From an uncultured Collinsella sp. (GTDB taxonomy: Bacteria; Actinomycetota; Coriobacteriia; Coriobacteriales; Coriobacteriaceae), in the NCBI GenBank assembly GCA_900757185.1, contig CAAEMX010000052.1, forward strand, positions 21,131 to 85,130: DNA of 64,000 bases, written 5' to 3'. This document shows positions 16,691-24,821 of this stretch, piece by piece. Both the position numbers and the translations under genes were made by a program. The notes below the pieces were generated by a model. The model was not told where the DNA came from. It saw nothing but the letters and a program-made list of their open reading frames with translations, and did not search any database. Positions within the stretch are counted from its first letter, which is position 1, and the number at the start of each line of letters is the position of its first letter.

Positions 16691-16785
16691 CGAGCGAGGA
16701 CTATCTCCCACTTTGAGTGCGAAATTGCGCCCAAAACGGGAGATAATCCACGCTCGATATTTCGACGGGAGATAATCCTCGCTCG
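16691..16785. repeat. GAGCGNGGA hairpin, copy B with duplicated arm
   Basis: The left arm CGAGCGAGGACTATCTCCC (16,691-16,709) can pair with either of two right arms: GGGAGATAATCCACGCTCG (16,738-16,756) or GGGAGATAATCCTCGCTCG (16,767-16,785). The second is the better match. The sequence before it, GCATACAAATCGAG, is shared with copy A at 15,010. Confidence 0.8.
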
Positions 16786-16786
16786 G

Positions 16787-17116
16787 TTACTCGTCGACGA
16801 TCTCGGCAAGCCAGACGTTCAGAGTATCGACCTCGGGGCAGCAGAACTTTGCCGTGCCAGGCTCGTTGCCAGGCACGGTTCCGCCATAGCGCAGGATATC
16901 GATATAGGGAAAGCCCACATGGCAGGCCATGGCGCACATCTTGCCGCGATCGCGGTCAAAGTCAAAAACGTCGCCCGGCTTGTGACCGTGGTGGCAGCGG
17001 CACGTCCCCAGCTGGTCCACGCAGCTCACGCGGATACGCGGCCGCTTGCCACGCGGCGCGCCGAGCGGCCTGTTCTCGCCCGCAGGCTTGACGCCGCCCT
17101 CGCCAATGTTACTCAT
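16787..17116 (-). CDS. TIGR04076 family protein
   Basis: A 109-residue protein. Cys-rich pattern with RIRVSCVDQLGTCRCHHGHKPGDVFDFD and a C-terminal GTAKFCCPEVDTLNVWLAEIV stretch matches the small TIGR04076 family of unknown function, whose members have conserved CxC and CC motifs and may bind a metal. Its start overlaps the end of the pyridoxal kinase gene by eight bases, so translation is probably coupled. Whether it acts with the kinase is unknown. Confidence 0.75.
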   Translation of the reverse strand: MSNIGEGGVKPAGENRPLGAPRGKRPRIRVSCVDQLGTCRCHHGHKPGDVFDFDRDRGKMCAMACHVGFPYIDILRYGGTVPGNEPGTAKFCCPEVDTLNVWLAEIVDE

Positions 17117-17933
17117 GGTCGATCACGTCCAGGCAGGCCTCGATGGGAAGGCCGGCCGACTTGTCCTCTTGGTCGGCATTGCGTTCGATAAGCTCAGCCA
17201 CCACACGCATGGCATCGAACGTCGCGCGCTGCAGACTCCAGCCTGCCATAACGCGGCCGACGAGCACCGCCGAGAACGTGTCGCCCGTGCCCGGGAAATA
17301 GACCGGAATGAGCTCAAAGGGAATCGTAAAGTACTCCCCCGCCACATGGTCGTAACCGATAACCGCGTTCGTGCCATTGACTACGGCGCTCGTAATGACC
17401 ACCGACTTGGCACCCAGCTCACGCACGGCGTTCACAAGAACGCGAGCCTCGTCGGGCGTGATTTGCTCTGCAATGGGCGTATCGGTAAGCAGACATGCCT
17501 CGGTGTAGTTGGGCACCGCGTAGTCGGCGCACTCGAGCAGGCTGCGCATGAGGCCGATCGTGGACTCGGGCACGCCAGCGTAGAGCTTGCCGTTGTCGCC
17601 CATGATGGGGTCGACGAACACCTTGGTGCCCTTTTGCGCACGGCGGTGGCAAAAGTCCGAGATGATGCGCGTCTCTTCCTCGGTCACGATAAAGCCGGTC
17701 GAGATGGCGTCGAACTCAAAGCCGAGCTCCTCCCAGATAGCGAGGCTTTGGCGCACGTACTCGGTGGTGTCGTGGATGTAGAACTTGGGGTAGTTGAGCG
17801 TGTCGGAAACGAGCGCCGTCGGCAAGTTATGGATACGGTAGCCCATGTGCGACAGCACCGGCAGCATGGCGGAAAGCGCGACCTTGCCGTAGCCGCACAT
17901 ATCGTTGATCAGCAGCAGCTGAGTGTTCTTCAT
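17109..17933 (-). CDS. Pyridoxal/pyridoxamine kinase (PdxY-like)
   Basis: A 274-residue ribokinase-fold kinase that phosphorylates vitamin B6 vitamers at the 5' hydroxyl. Conserved blocks are NDMCGYGKVAL (10-20), STGF (78-81), VDPIMGDNGKLY (108-119), PNYTEA (141-146) and the anion hole with catalytic Asp218 in GTGD (215-218). Length fits PdxY/PdxK; a hydroxymethylpyrimidine kinase is the alternative but the STGF and NYTEA forms favour B6. ATG at 17933 follows GGGAG. Upstream of the TIGR04076 gene in the same transcript. Confidence 0.88.
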   Translation of the reverse strand: MKNTQLLLINDMCGYGKVALSAMLPVLSHMGYRIHNLPTALVSDTLNYPKFYIHDTTEYVRQSLAIWEELGFEFDAISTGFIVTEEETRIISDFCHRRAQKGTKVFVDPIMGDNGKLYAGVPESTIGLMRSLLECADYAVPNYTEACLLTDTPIAEQITPDEARVLVNAVRELGAKSVVITSAVVNGTNAVIGYDHVAGEYFTIPFELIPVYFPGTGDTFSAVLVGRVMAGWSLQRATFDAMRVVAELIERNADQEDKSAGLPIEACLDVIDHE

Positions 17934-18148
17934 GAGGGTCTCCCTTGTTTCGGGCGCGGCGCGCAGCGCCACAGTGCGACTAAGTGTAGCGCAGGGAACG
18001 TTGCGAGCGGAGTCGAGCGGTACGAAGGGCAAATTGTTGCGGAAAGGTTTCGAAATTGCTCCGTTTACCTCCGCCCCCCCTACGAATCACCGGTAAATGG
18101 CGCAAGGAGTGTCCCCAAGTGCCGCTCGAACATAATAAGTTTGGTACC

Positions 18149-18216
18149 TTGACATTCATTTCTCATGCTCCTAGATTAGTTAGGCACAAAACAATTCAAC
18201 TACCTAAATAAAGAAA
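18149..18216 (+). promoter_or_regulatory. Promoter and candidate MarR operator
   Basis: TTGACA (18,149-18,154) and TAGATT (18,172-18,177) are 17 bases apart. Just downstream TTAGTTAG and CTACCTAA form an imperfect dyad with 16 bases between, overlapping the expected start of transcription. This suits autorepression by the MarR protein encoded next. AAAGGAG at about 18,213 precedes the coding start. Confidence 0.7.
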
Positions 18217-18232
18217 GGAGCGGCACTAATTC

Positions 18233-18739
18233 ATGTGCGATGAACCTCTTAGCCTTTGTTCGCACGAGCCCGGCGGCGACCCGTCACAGCCGGCGGATGT
18301 ACCCGAAGCGGTCAGCGCCGAAGACAAACTCGCCAAGCGCATCCTGAGCGGCCTGGGCTTTTGCGGCCATTACATGCATTTTCATGGCGGAGGCGTGTCC
18401 GGCAAGGCGCCCATCATCTGCCTGCTGGCCAAGCAACCCGGCGGCGAGATGTCGCAGCAGGAGCTCGGCATGCACTTCGACCTCAAGCCGGGATCGCTTT
18501 CCGAGATCCTGTCCAAGCTCGAGCTCAACGGCCTCATCGAGCGCAGCCGTAACCCCAAGGATCGACGGCAGCTCACCATTCGCCTGACCGAAACCGGCCG
18601 GGAAAACGCCCGCATCGACCAGGCAGCCCGCATTCGCTTTAGAGAGCAGGCCTTTAGCGCGCTCACCCATGACGAGCGCGAGGACCTCGCCGAAATGCTC
18701 GATAAAATCCGCGTAACCTGGGAGGAACTGGATGATTAA
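18233..18739 (+). CDS. MarR family transcriptional regulator
   Basis: A 168-residue regulator. The first 35 residues are variable; the winged helix covers about 55-140 (APIICLLAKQPGGEMSQQEL, LKPGSLSEILSKLELNGLIER, DRRQLTIRLTETG). It overlaps the first ABC subunit gene by eight bases, so it is the first gene of a regulator-exporter operon. MarR proteins of this layout repress their own exporter until an inhibitor binds. The distance from AAAGGAG to the ATG is long (about 14), so a downstream start cannot be excluded. Confidence 0.9.
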   Translation: MCDEPLSLCSHEPGGDPSQPADVPEAVSAEDKLAKRILSGLGFCGHYMHFHGGGVSGKAPIICLLAKQPGGEMSQQELGMHFDLKPGSLSEILSKLELNGLIERSRNPKDRRQLTIRLTETGRENARIDQAARIRFREQAFSALTHDEREDLAEMLDKIRVTWEELDD

Positions 18740-20546
18740 AACCCTCATGGGCAGCATCCGCGACTATATGAAAGTCACCGTTGCCACGCCGTTGCTCGTG
18801 CTTGGCGAGGTGCTCTGCGAGATGCTGATTCCATTCATCACCGCCAACCTGATCGACGCTATCAAAGACGGCGCCACCGTAGCCGAGATGCTTCCCACCG
18901 CAGGCTTTTTGGTGCTCATCGCGCTGACGTCGCTTGCTTTTGGCGCCGCGGCCGGCGTCACCTGCAGCCATGCGAGCTGCGGGTTCGCCAAGAACCTGCG
19001 TCACGACCTGTTCTACAAGATCCAGACGTTCAGCTTTGCCAACATCGATGAGTTCTCGAGTTCCTCACTCGTCACGCGTCTGACCACCGACATCAACAAC
19101 GTTCAGCAGGCCTTTATGATGATCATCCGTATCGCCGTGCGCGCGCCGCTGGTCTTGATCTTCGCCTTTACCATGGCATTTATCATGGGCGGCAGCGTCG
19201 CCATGGTCTACCTGGTCATCATTCCGCTGCTGGGCTTTGGACTGTTCTTTATCATCTTTAAGGTGCGCCCCATCTTCTCGCGCGTGTTCCACAAGTACGA
19301 TGCCCTTAACGAGTCCGTCGAGGAAAACGTCACCGGCATGCGCGTGGTCAAGAGCTATGTGCGCGAAGACTTTGAGAAGGAGAAGTTCGCGACCGCCGCG
19401 CGCGACGTCCAGATGGACTTCACCCGCGCCGAGAAGCTGCTCGCCTTTAACAACCCCATGATGAACATCTGCGTCAACGGCGCGTTTGTCGTCATCATCT
19501 ACCTGGGCTCCAAGCTCATCATCACGAGCCAGGGCACGCTGTTCGACGTGGGCCAGCTCTCCTCGACCTTTACCTATGGTTTCCAGATTCTCATGAGCCT
19601 GATGCAGCTGTCGATGATCTTTGTCATGGTGACCATGGCCGACGAATCGGCACACCGCATTGCCGAGGTGCTGGCCGCCGAGCCCACGATCGCCGATCCC
19701 GCCGAGCCCGTGCTCGAGGTTGCCGACGGTTCCATCGACTTTGACCACGTGAGCTTTAAGTATTCCAAGCATGCGAAGCGCCAGGCGCTCGACGATATCG
19801 ACCTGCACATTACGAGCGGCGAGACCATCGGCATCATCGGCGGCACCGGCTCGGCCAAGTCCACGCTCGTTAACCTCATCGCCCGCCTGTACGACACCAC
19901 CGAAGGCGCTGTGCGCGTGGGCGGCGTGGACGTGCGCGACTACGACCTGGACGCGCTGCGTCACCAGGTCGCCATGGTGCTGCAGAAAAACGTGCTGTTT
20001 AGCGGCACCGTCGCCGAGAACCTGCGTTGGGGCGACCCGAACGCCACCGACGAGGAAGTCCGCGAGGCGGCGCATCTGGCCTGCGCCGACGAGTTTGTCG
20101 ACGGTTTCCCCAAGGGCTACGACACCTGGATCGAACAGGGCGGCTCTAATGTTTCGGGCGGTCAGAAGCAGCGCCTGTGCATTGCACGCGCCCTGCTGCG
20201 TCGCCCCAAGATCTTGATCCTGGACGACTCCACCAGCGCCGTCGACACCAAGACTGACGCCAAGATTCGCGCAGGTCTGGCAAGTTATCTGCCCAACACG
20301 ACCAAGCTCATCATCGCCCAGCGCATCAGCTCCGTGCAGGACGCAGACCGCATCATTGTCATGGAGGGCGGCCGCATCGCACAGATCGGCAACCACGAAG
20401 AGCTGCTCAAGACGAGCGAGATCTACCGCGAGACCTTTACCTCTCAAAACAAGATGTCTGCCGAGGGCGAAGGGGCCGTCGAGGCCGACACCGAGGCATC
20501 CGCAACGCAAGCTCAGACCCAGGAAGGAGGCGAGGCACATGAGTAA
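18732..20546 (+). CDS. Heterodimeric ABC exporter, subunit with degenerate ATP site
   Basis: A 604-residue half-transporter: six membrane helices (residues 1-310) then an ATPase domain. Walker A reads GGTGSAKST, with Ala in place of the third Gly; the signature is VSGGQKQR; Walker B is ILILDDSTS, with Asp where the catalytic Glu belongs. Such changes are typical of one half of asymmetric exporters such as TM287/288 or BmrCD. The last 40 residues are Glu/Ala-rich and may be disordered. Start ATG overlaps the MarR stop, and its stop overlaps the partner start by eight bases, indicating coupled synthesis of a 1:1 complex. Likely drug, lipid or peptide export. Confidence 0.92.
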   Translation: MIKTLMGSIRDYMKVTVATPLLVLGEVLCEMLIPFITANLIDAIKDGATVAEMLPTAGFLVLIALTSLAFGAAAGVTCSHASCGFAKNLRHDLFYKIQTFSFANIDEFSSSSLVTRLTTDINNVQQAFMMIIRIAVRAPLVLIFAFTMAFIMGGSVAMVYLVIIPLLGFGLFFIIFKVRPIFSRVFHKYDALNESVEENVTGMRVVKSYVREDFEKEKFATAARDVQMDFTRAEKLLAFNNPMMNICVNGAFVVIIYLGSKLIITSQGTLFDVGQLSSTFTYGFQILMSLMQLSMIFVMVTMADESAHRIAEVLAAEPTIADPAEPVLEVADGSIDFDHVSFKYSKHAKRQALDDIDLHITSGETIGIIGGTGSAKSTLVNLIARLYDTTEGAVRVGGVDVRDYDLDALRHQVAMVLQKNVLFSGTVAENLRWGDPNATDEEVREAAHLACADEFVDGFPKGYDTWIEQGGSNVSGGQKQRLCIARALLRRPKILILDDSTSAVDTKTDAKIRAGLASYLPNTTKLIIAQRISSVQDADRIIVMEGGRIAQIGNHEELLKTSEIYRETFTSQNKMSAEGEGAVEADTEASATQAQTQEGGEAHE

Positions 20547-22458
20547 GGCAACGACCGCCGAGCGCGCGCTCAACCGCAAGGGCGGCACCATGTCGCGCCT
20601 CATCAAGACGCTCTTTGGCTTCTATCCTGTGCTTTTGCCCCTCGTCGTCGCCGGCGTGGTGCTCTGCGCCATCATCAACTCCATCGGCGCGACCTTCCTG
20701 CAGAGCGCCCTGCAAATTATTAGCGAATCGTGGCAGTCGGGCGATTGGGAAGCCGCGCAGCCCAAAATCGCACAGCTCGTGACCACCCTCGCCTGCATCT
20801 ACGGCGTCGGCGTCCTGTCCTCGCTCTTCTGGAACCGCGCCATGGCTATCGTCACGCAGGGCTCGCTCGAGAAGCTGCGCGAGATGATGTTCAACCGCAT
20901 GCAGGACCTGCCGATCCGCTACTTCGACACGCACCAGCGCGGCGATATCATGAGCCACTACACCAACGACATCGACACGCTACGTCAGATGATCAGCCAG
21001 TCGCTGCCCAACCTGCTCATGACGATCATCATCATCGTCACGGTGTTCTTTATCATGCTGTACTACAGCGTGTGGATGTGCCTGGTCATCATCGCCGGCG
21101 TCGCCTTTATGACCTTTATGACCAAGCTGCTCGGCTCCAACTCCGCGCGCTTCTTCATTGCGCAGCAGACCGAGCTCGGCGTGGTCGAGGGCCATATCGA
21201 GGAAGTCATGAACGGCCAGAAGGTCGTCAAGGCGTTCTGCCACGAGTCTGCCGCCGAGGCCGATTTTGACGAGCGCAACGAAAAGCTCTTCGAGGTCTCC
21301 CAGAAGGCCAACATGTACGCCAACATCCTCATGCCCATCCTTATGAACCTGGGCAACCTGCTCTACGTGCTGGTCGCACTGGCGGGCGGCATTTTCCTGG
21401 CGCTGGGCGTACCCAACCTGAGCATCTCGGGCATGGCGCTGTCCATCGCCGTCGTGGTGCCGTTCCTCAACATGACCAAGCAGTTCTGCGGACAGATCGG
21501 CCAGATCTCACAGCAGATCAACGCCGTGGTCATGGGCCTCGCCGGCGCCGACCGCATCTTTGAGCTCATCGACGAGGAGCCCGAGGCCGACGAGGGCTAC
21601 GTGACACTCGTCAACGCGCAGGTGAACCCCGAAACCTGGGAGCTCGAGGAGGCCGACCACCACACCGGCATGTGGGCATGGAAGCATCCGCACCGCGCAA
21701 CCGGCGAGATCGAGTACGTACCGCTGCGCGGCGACCTGGTCATGGATAACGTCGACTTTGGTTACACGCCCGACCACGAGGTGCTGCACGGCGTGTCCGT
21801 GTTTGCCAAGCCGGGCCAGAAGGTCGCGTTTGTCGGCGCCACCGGTGCCGGTAAGACGACCATCACCAACCTCATCAACCGCTTCTACGACATTGCCGAC
21901 GGCAAGATCCGCTACGACGGCATCAACGTCAACAAGATCCGCAAGGCCGACCTGCGCCGAAGCCTGGGCGTCGTGCTGCAGGACGTGAACCTGTTCACCG
22001 GCACCGTGATGGACAACATCCGCTACGGCAACCTGGACGCCACCGACGAGGAGTGCATCGCAGCGGCCAAGCTCGCGGGCGCAGACGACTTTATCACCCG
22101 CCTGCCCGACGGCTACGACACCATGCTCACCGGCAACGGCGCACAGCTGTCGCAAGGCCAGCGCCAGCTGATCTCGATCGCCCGCGCCGCCGTCGCCGAT
22201 CCGCCGGCGATGATTCTGGACGAGGCTACGTCGAGTATCGACACCCGCACCGAGGCCATCGTGCAGGAGGGCATGGATAAGCTCATGGAGGGCCGCACGA
22301 CGTTTGTCATCGCGCACCGCCTGTCCACCGTGCGCAACTCCGACGCGATCATCTGTCTGGATCACGGCCGCATCATCGAGCGCGGCAACCACGACGAGCT
22401 GATCGCCAAGCGCGGGTATTACTACCAGCTGTACACGGGTGCATTTGAGCTGGAGTAG
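20539..22458 (+). CDS. Heterodimeric ABC exporter, catalytic subunit
   Basis: A 639-residue half-transporter that pairs with the preceding subunit. It has six membrane helices, Walker A GATGAGKTT, a signature reading LSQGQRQ and Walker B MILDEATSS with the catalytic Glu present. A 35-residue insertion between the helices and ATPase domain (YVTLVNAQVNPETWELEEADH, MWAWKHPHRATGE) is characteristic of this subgroup. ATG at 20539 follows AAGGAGG inside the upstream gene; the longer reading from 20356 is only an overlapping frame. Downstream lies a long hairpin and an intrinsic terminator. Confidence 0.93.
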   Translation: MSKATTAERALNRKGGTMSRLIKTLFGFYPVLLPLVVAGVVLCAIINSIGATFLQSALQIISESWQSGDWEAAQPKIAQLVTTLACIYGVGVLSSLFWNRAMAIVTQGSLEKLREMMFNRMQDLPIRYFDTHQRGDIMSHYTNDIDTLRQMISQSLPNLLMTIIIIVTVFFIMLYYSVWMCLVIIAGVAFMTFMTKLLGSNSARFFIAQQTELGVVEGHIEEVMNGQKVVKAFCHESAAEADFDERNEKLFEVSQKANMYANILMPILMNLGNLLYVLVALAGGIFLALGVPNLSISGMALSIAVVVPFLNMTKQFCGQIGQISQQINAVVMGLAGADRIFELIDEEPEADEGYVTLVNAQVNPETWELEEADHHTGMWAWKHPHRATGEIEYVPLRGDLVMDNVDFGYTPDHEVLHGVSVFAKPGQKVAFVGATGAGKTTITNLINRFYDIADGKIRYDGINVNKIRKADLRRSLGVVLQDVNLFTGTVMDNIRYGNLDATDEECIAAAKLAGADDFITRLPDGYDTMLTGNGAQLSQGQRQLISIARAAVADPPAMILDEATSSIDTRTEAIVQEGMDKLMEGRTTFVIAHRLSTVRNSDAIICLDHGRIIERGNHDELIAKRGYYYQLYTGAFELE

Positions 22459-22472
22459 GAACGGTTACTGAC

Positions 22473-22578
22473 GGAGGGTGCCCCGGGGCGTCGGGGTAAT
22501 TCCTCCGTGCTCAAACATTCTCGCTTCGCTGCGAAACTGCGCGCGGAGGAAATACCCCGCCGCTCCGGGGCACCCTCC
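22473..22578. repeat. Long two-part hairpin
   Basis: GGAGGGTGCCCCGG pairs with CCGGGGCACCCTCC (22,565-22,578), and inside it GGGGTAATTCCTCCG pairs with CGGAGGAAATACCCC (one mismatch). The centre holds TTCTCGCTTCGCTGCGAAA. It follows the ABC exporter stop directly. No second copy seen in this window. Confidence 0.8.
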
Positions 22579-22620
22579 TGCGCGCAATCAGCCCGTTGTT
22601 TAAAACGGAATAAAGGTTAG

Positions 22621-22656
22621 TGAGGCCCTGGCCGTTTGGCCAGGGCCTCGTTTTGT
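22621..22656 (+). terminator. Intrinsic terminator of the MarR-ABC operon
   Basis: GAGGCCCTGGCC and GGCCAGGGCCTC with a short TTT loop are followed by GTTTTGTT. A strong plus-strand terminator. Confidence 0.88.
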
Positions 22657-22657
22657 T

Positions 22658-22746
22658 AGTCTTTTTGGGACGGGGCTTTTTGACTACTTTGAGGGTGCGC
22701 AGGCAGGGCGGCAAAAGTAGCTAAAAAGCCCCGTCCCAAAAAGACT
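22658..22746. repeat. GGGACGGGGCTTTTTGACTA hairpin, copy A
   Basis: The arm AGTCTTTTTGGGACGGGGC continues as TTTTTGACTACTTT, and its complement stands at 22,713-22,746. Copy B is at 59,226-59,307, and a lone left arm is at about 27,315-27,340. The 33-bp stem has only two mismatches. Confidence 0.88.
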
Positions 22747-22762
22747 ACCCGCGCCAAATGAG

Positions 22763-23641
22763 CTAGTTGAGGAGTTGGGCCATGGCGTTGACGAATTTTT
22801 GTACTTGGAGGGTGGGCTCGAGCGGGTAGTGCAAGAAGACCGGCACCTCGCGGCCACATAGGAACGGCACGCCTACAAAAGCCGGGTGCACGCCCGACCA
22901 TGCGCCGCAGGTGAGCACCGCGTCGCCCTTTTCCTCCGCCTCGTTAAAGAGTGCAAAGTCAAAGCTATCCACATCGATCACATCCACGCCGCCGTCTGCC
23001 AAAAGATCGATACGCAGGCTGTCCATAGCGTCGTTGCCGTGGCGGAGCACGCGCAGACGCATGCCCTCCAAGTCGGCGACCGCAATGCGATTCTTGCGCG
23101 CCAGCGAGCTCGTGCGCGGCAGGTCGATATAAAACGGCACGTTGACAATGCGGAGCTTTTGGCAGGCGTCACCCCAGCGCGGGGTCGAAAAACTCGACTG
23201 CACCACATCGACCTCGCGGCCCAAGCTGCGCATGACGGTCTCGCGCTCGTCATAGAGGTCGCTTACCGGCACGATCTCAAATCGCAGCGACGGTTCCAGA
23301 TCGTGGATGCCCGACCACATCGACAGCGTCTGGCGCCCCGGGCACATCATCGACACGCCCAGACGCACGGCACCGCCATCGCCCGCCGCGCGTCGGGCGC
23401 GGCGCAGCGCGTCCTCGGACTGCCGCATGATCGAGCGCGCGTCGTCCACCAGCAGAGCGCCCGCCGGCGTCACCTTAACACCAGAATGCGAGCGCTCGAA
23501 CAACGTGATGCCAAACTCGGCCTCGAAGCCCGACACCTGCTTGACGAGCGCCGGGGTCGACACGCGCAATTTTGCCGCCGCCCGTGAGAAGCTTCCCAGC
23601 TCCGCGGCGGCCGATATGGCCTCGAGTCGTCGATCGTACAC
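22763..23641 (-). CDS. LysR family transcriptional regulator
   Basis: A 292-residue regulator. The N-terminal winged helix (RRLEAISAAAELGSFSRAAAKLRVSTPALVKQVSGFEAEFGITLFER, split over residues 3-50) is typical, followed by a two-lobed effector domain. I choose the GTG at 23641 because GGGAG lies six bases upstream; the reading to 23671 has no ribosome site. It diverges from the SDR-MFS-dehydrogenase operon, the classical arrangement for a LysR activator of the neighbouring genes. Ligand unknown. Confidence 0.9.
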   Translation of the reverse strand: MYDRRLEAISAAAELGSFSRAAAKLRVSTPALVKQVSGFEAEFGITLFERSHSGVKVTPAGALLVDDARSIMRQSEDALRRARRAAGDGGAVRLGVSMMCPGRQTLSMWSGIHDLEPSLRFEIVPVSDLYDERETVMRSLGREVDVVQSSFSTPRWGDACQKLRIVNVPFYIDLPRTSSLARKNRIAVADLEGMRLRVLRHGNDAMDSLRIDLLADGGVDVIDVDSFDFALFNEAEEKGDAVLTCGAWSGVHPAFVGVPFLCGREVPVFLHYPLEPTLQVQKFVNAMAQLLN

Positions 23642-23748
23642 GTCAATCTCCCGTTTCCAGACGCATGGCAATGAACTGCCGAAGGGGGTCGTTTTGGCAG
23701 GTCACGCGCTCAATTGAGAAAAACTGCATCGCATAGTGTAAACCTACG

Positions 23749-23765
23749 GTTAACGCCATTCTAAC
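23749..23765. promoter_or_regulatory. Candidate LysR binding site
   Basis: GTTA-N9-TAAC, which contains the T-N11-A pattern used by LysR proteins, lies centrally in the 232-base gap between the divergent regulator and SDR genes. TTGAGA at about 23,714 with TGTAAA 17 bases on is a possible plus-strand promoter next to it. Weak evidence, from pattern only. Confidence 0.4.
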
Positions 23766-23873
23766 AAATATGCAATTCACCTGCGCAAATGCAAAGCATA
23801 CGATAACCAGCGAAAACCACGTGGGTCGAGTAATGGGAGCGGCCCACAGGGAGGTACAAGAAGGGAAGTTCCT

Positions 23874-24755
23874 ATGAGCAACTGGCTTAAGCTCGAGGGC
23901 GATGTCTGCGCTGTGACCGGCGCGCTCGGCGGCATGGGCGTCGAGATCTGCCGCGAGTTCGCCCGCAACGGCGCCAACGTCGTCCTGCTCGACTTGGACG
24001 AGGAGAAGGTCAAGGCCGCAGCTGCCGACCTCGCCGCCGAGTTTGGCATCCACGCCGAGGGCTACAAGATGAACGCCACCGACGAGGCCGAGGTTCAGGC
24101 CGCCGTCGATGCCACCATCGCCGACTTCGGACGTGTCGACGTCCTCGTCAACACCGCCGGCATCCTGCGCTTCGCAGCCATGGAAGACCTGCCGCTGAGC
24201 GACTGGAACGAGGTCATCAACGTCAACCTCACCGGCTACTTCATCACCTCGCAGCGCTTTGGTCGCGAGATGATCAAGGCAGGCCAGGGTCGCCTGGTGC
24301 ATATCTCGACCGTTGCCAGCCACTCCCCCGAGACGTTCTCGGGCGTGTACAGCTCCACCAAGGCGGGCGTCAACATGATGTCCAAGATGCTGGCCGCCGA
24401 GTGGGGCCCCTACGGCGTGCGCTCCAACTGCGTCGAGCCCTGCTTTGTCAAGACCCCCATGTCGGCGAGCTTTTACGCTGACCCCGAGGTCGAGAAGAGC
24501 CGCAGCCGCCTTATCGCCACACGCCGCATCGGCGAGGTCAGCGATATCGCCAACGCCGTCATGTTCCTGGCGTCCAAGCGCTCGGACTTTACCACCGGCG
24601 ACGCCATCAAGGTCGACGGCGGTTTCTCCAATATGATGGGCGACCTCACCGCCAAGCCCGGCGGCCGCCGAGCCTTTGCCGACAACTACCTCAAGAACAA
24701 GGGTGTCGAGCTTTGGTCCGACGAGTCCGGCGTCGCAAAGCCGACCGACCAGTAA
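23874..24755 (+). CDS. Short-chain dehydrogenase/reductase
   Basis: A 293-residue NAD(P)-dependent oxidoreductase. The nucleotide loop TGALGGMG is at 15-22, NTAG at 93-96, and the catalytic residues are Ser145, Tyr159 and Lys163 (YSSTK). An acidic Asp near residue 40 (LLDLDE) favours NAD over NADP. The C-terminal extension of about 30 residues is longer than usual. First gene of a three-gene run with a carboxylate-type MFS carrier and a Gfo/Idh/MocA dehydrogenase; together they look like uptake and oxidation of a polyol, sugar acid or similar. ATG at 23874 follows GGAGGT and AAGGGAAG. Confidence 0.92.
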   Translation: MSNWLKLEGDVCAVTGALGGMGVEICREFARNGANVVLLDLDEEKVKAAAADLAAEFGIHAEGYKMNATDEAEVQAAVDATIADFGRVDVLVNTAGILRFAAMEDLPLSDWNEVINVNLTGYFITSQRFGREMIKAGQGRLVHISTVASHSPETFSGVYSSTKAGVNMMSKMLAAEWGPYGVRSNCVEPCFVKTPMSASFYADPEVEKSRSRLIATRRIGEVSDIANAVMFLASKRSDFTTGDAIKVDGGFSNMMGDLTAKPGGRRAFADNYLKNKGVELWSDESGVAKPTDQ

Positions 24756-24821
24756 ACCAGCCTGACAGGGAGGCCCCGCGGACGCGTCCGCCCCTCCCCC
24801 GTATCGATTAGAAAGAGTCCA

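Noticed and set aside
18732..20546. Loss of function of the exporter subunit because of Ala in Walker A and Asp in Walker B
   Set aside because: Degenerate sites in one half are normal for heterodimeric ABC exporters, and the partner subunit has intact motifs.
22613..22656. Riboswitch or leader upstream of the LysR gene
   Set aside because: The gap contains a terminator and palindromes at the 3' ends of both convergent genes; it is not a leader of either.
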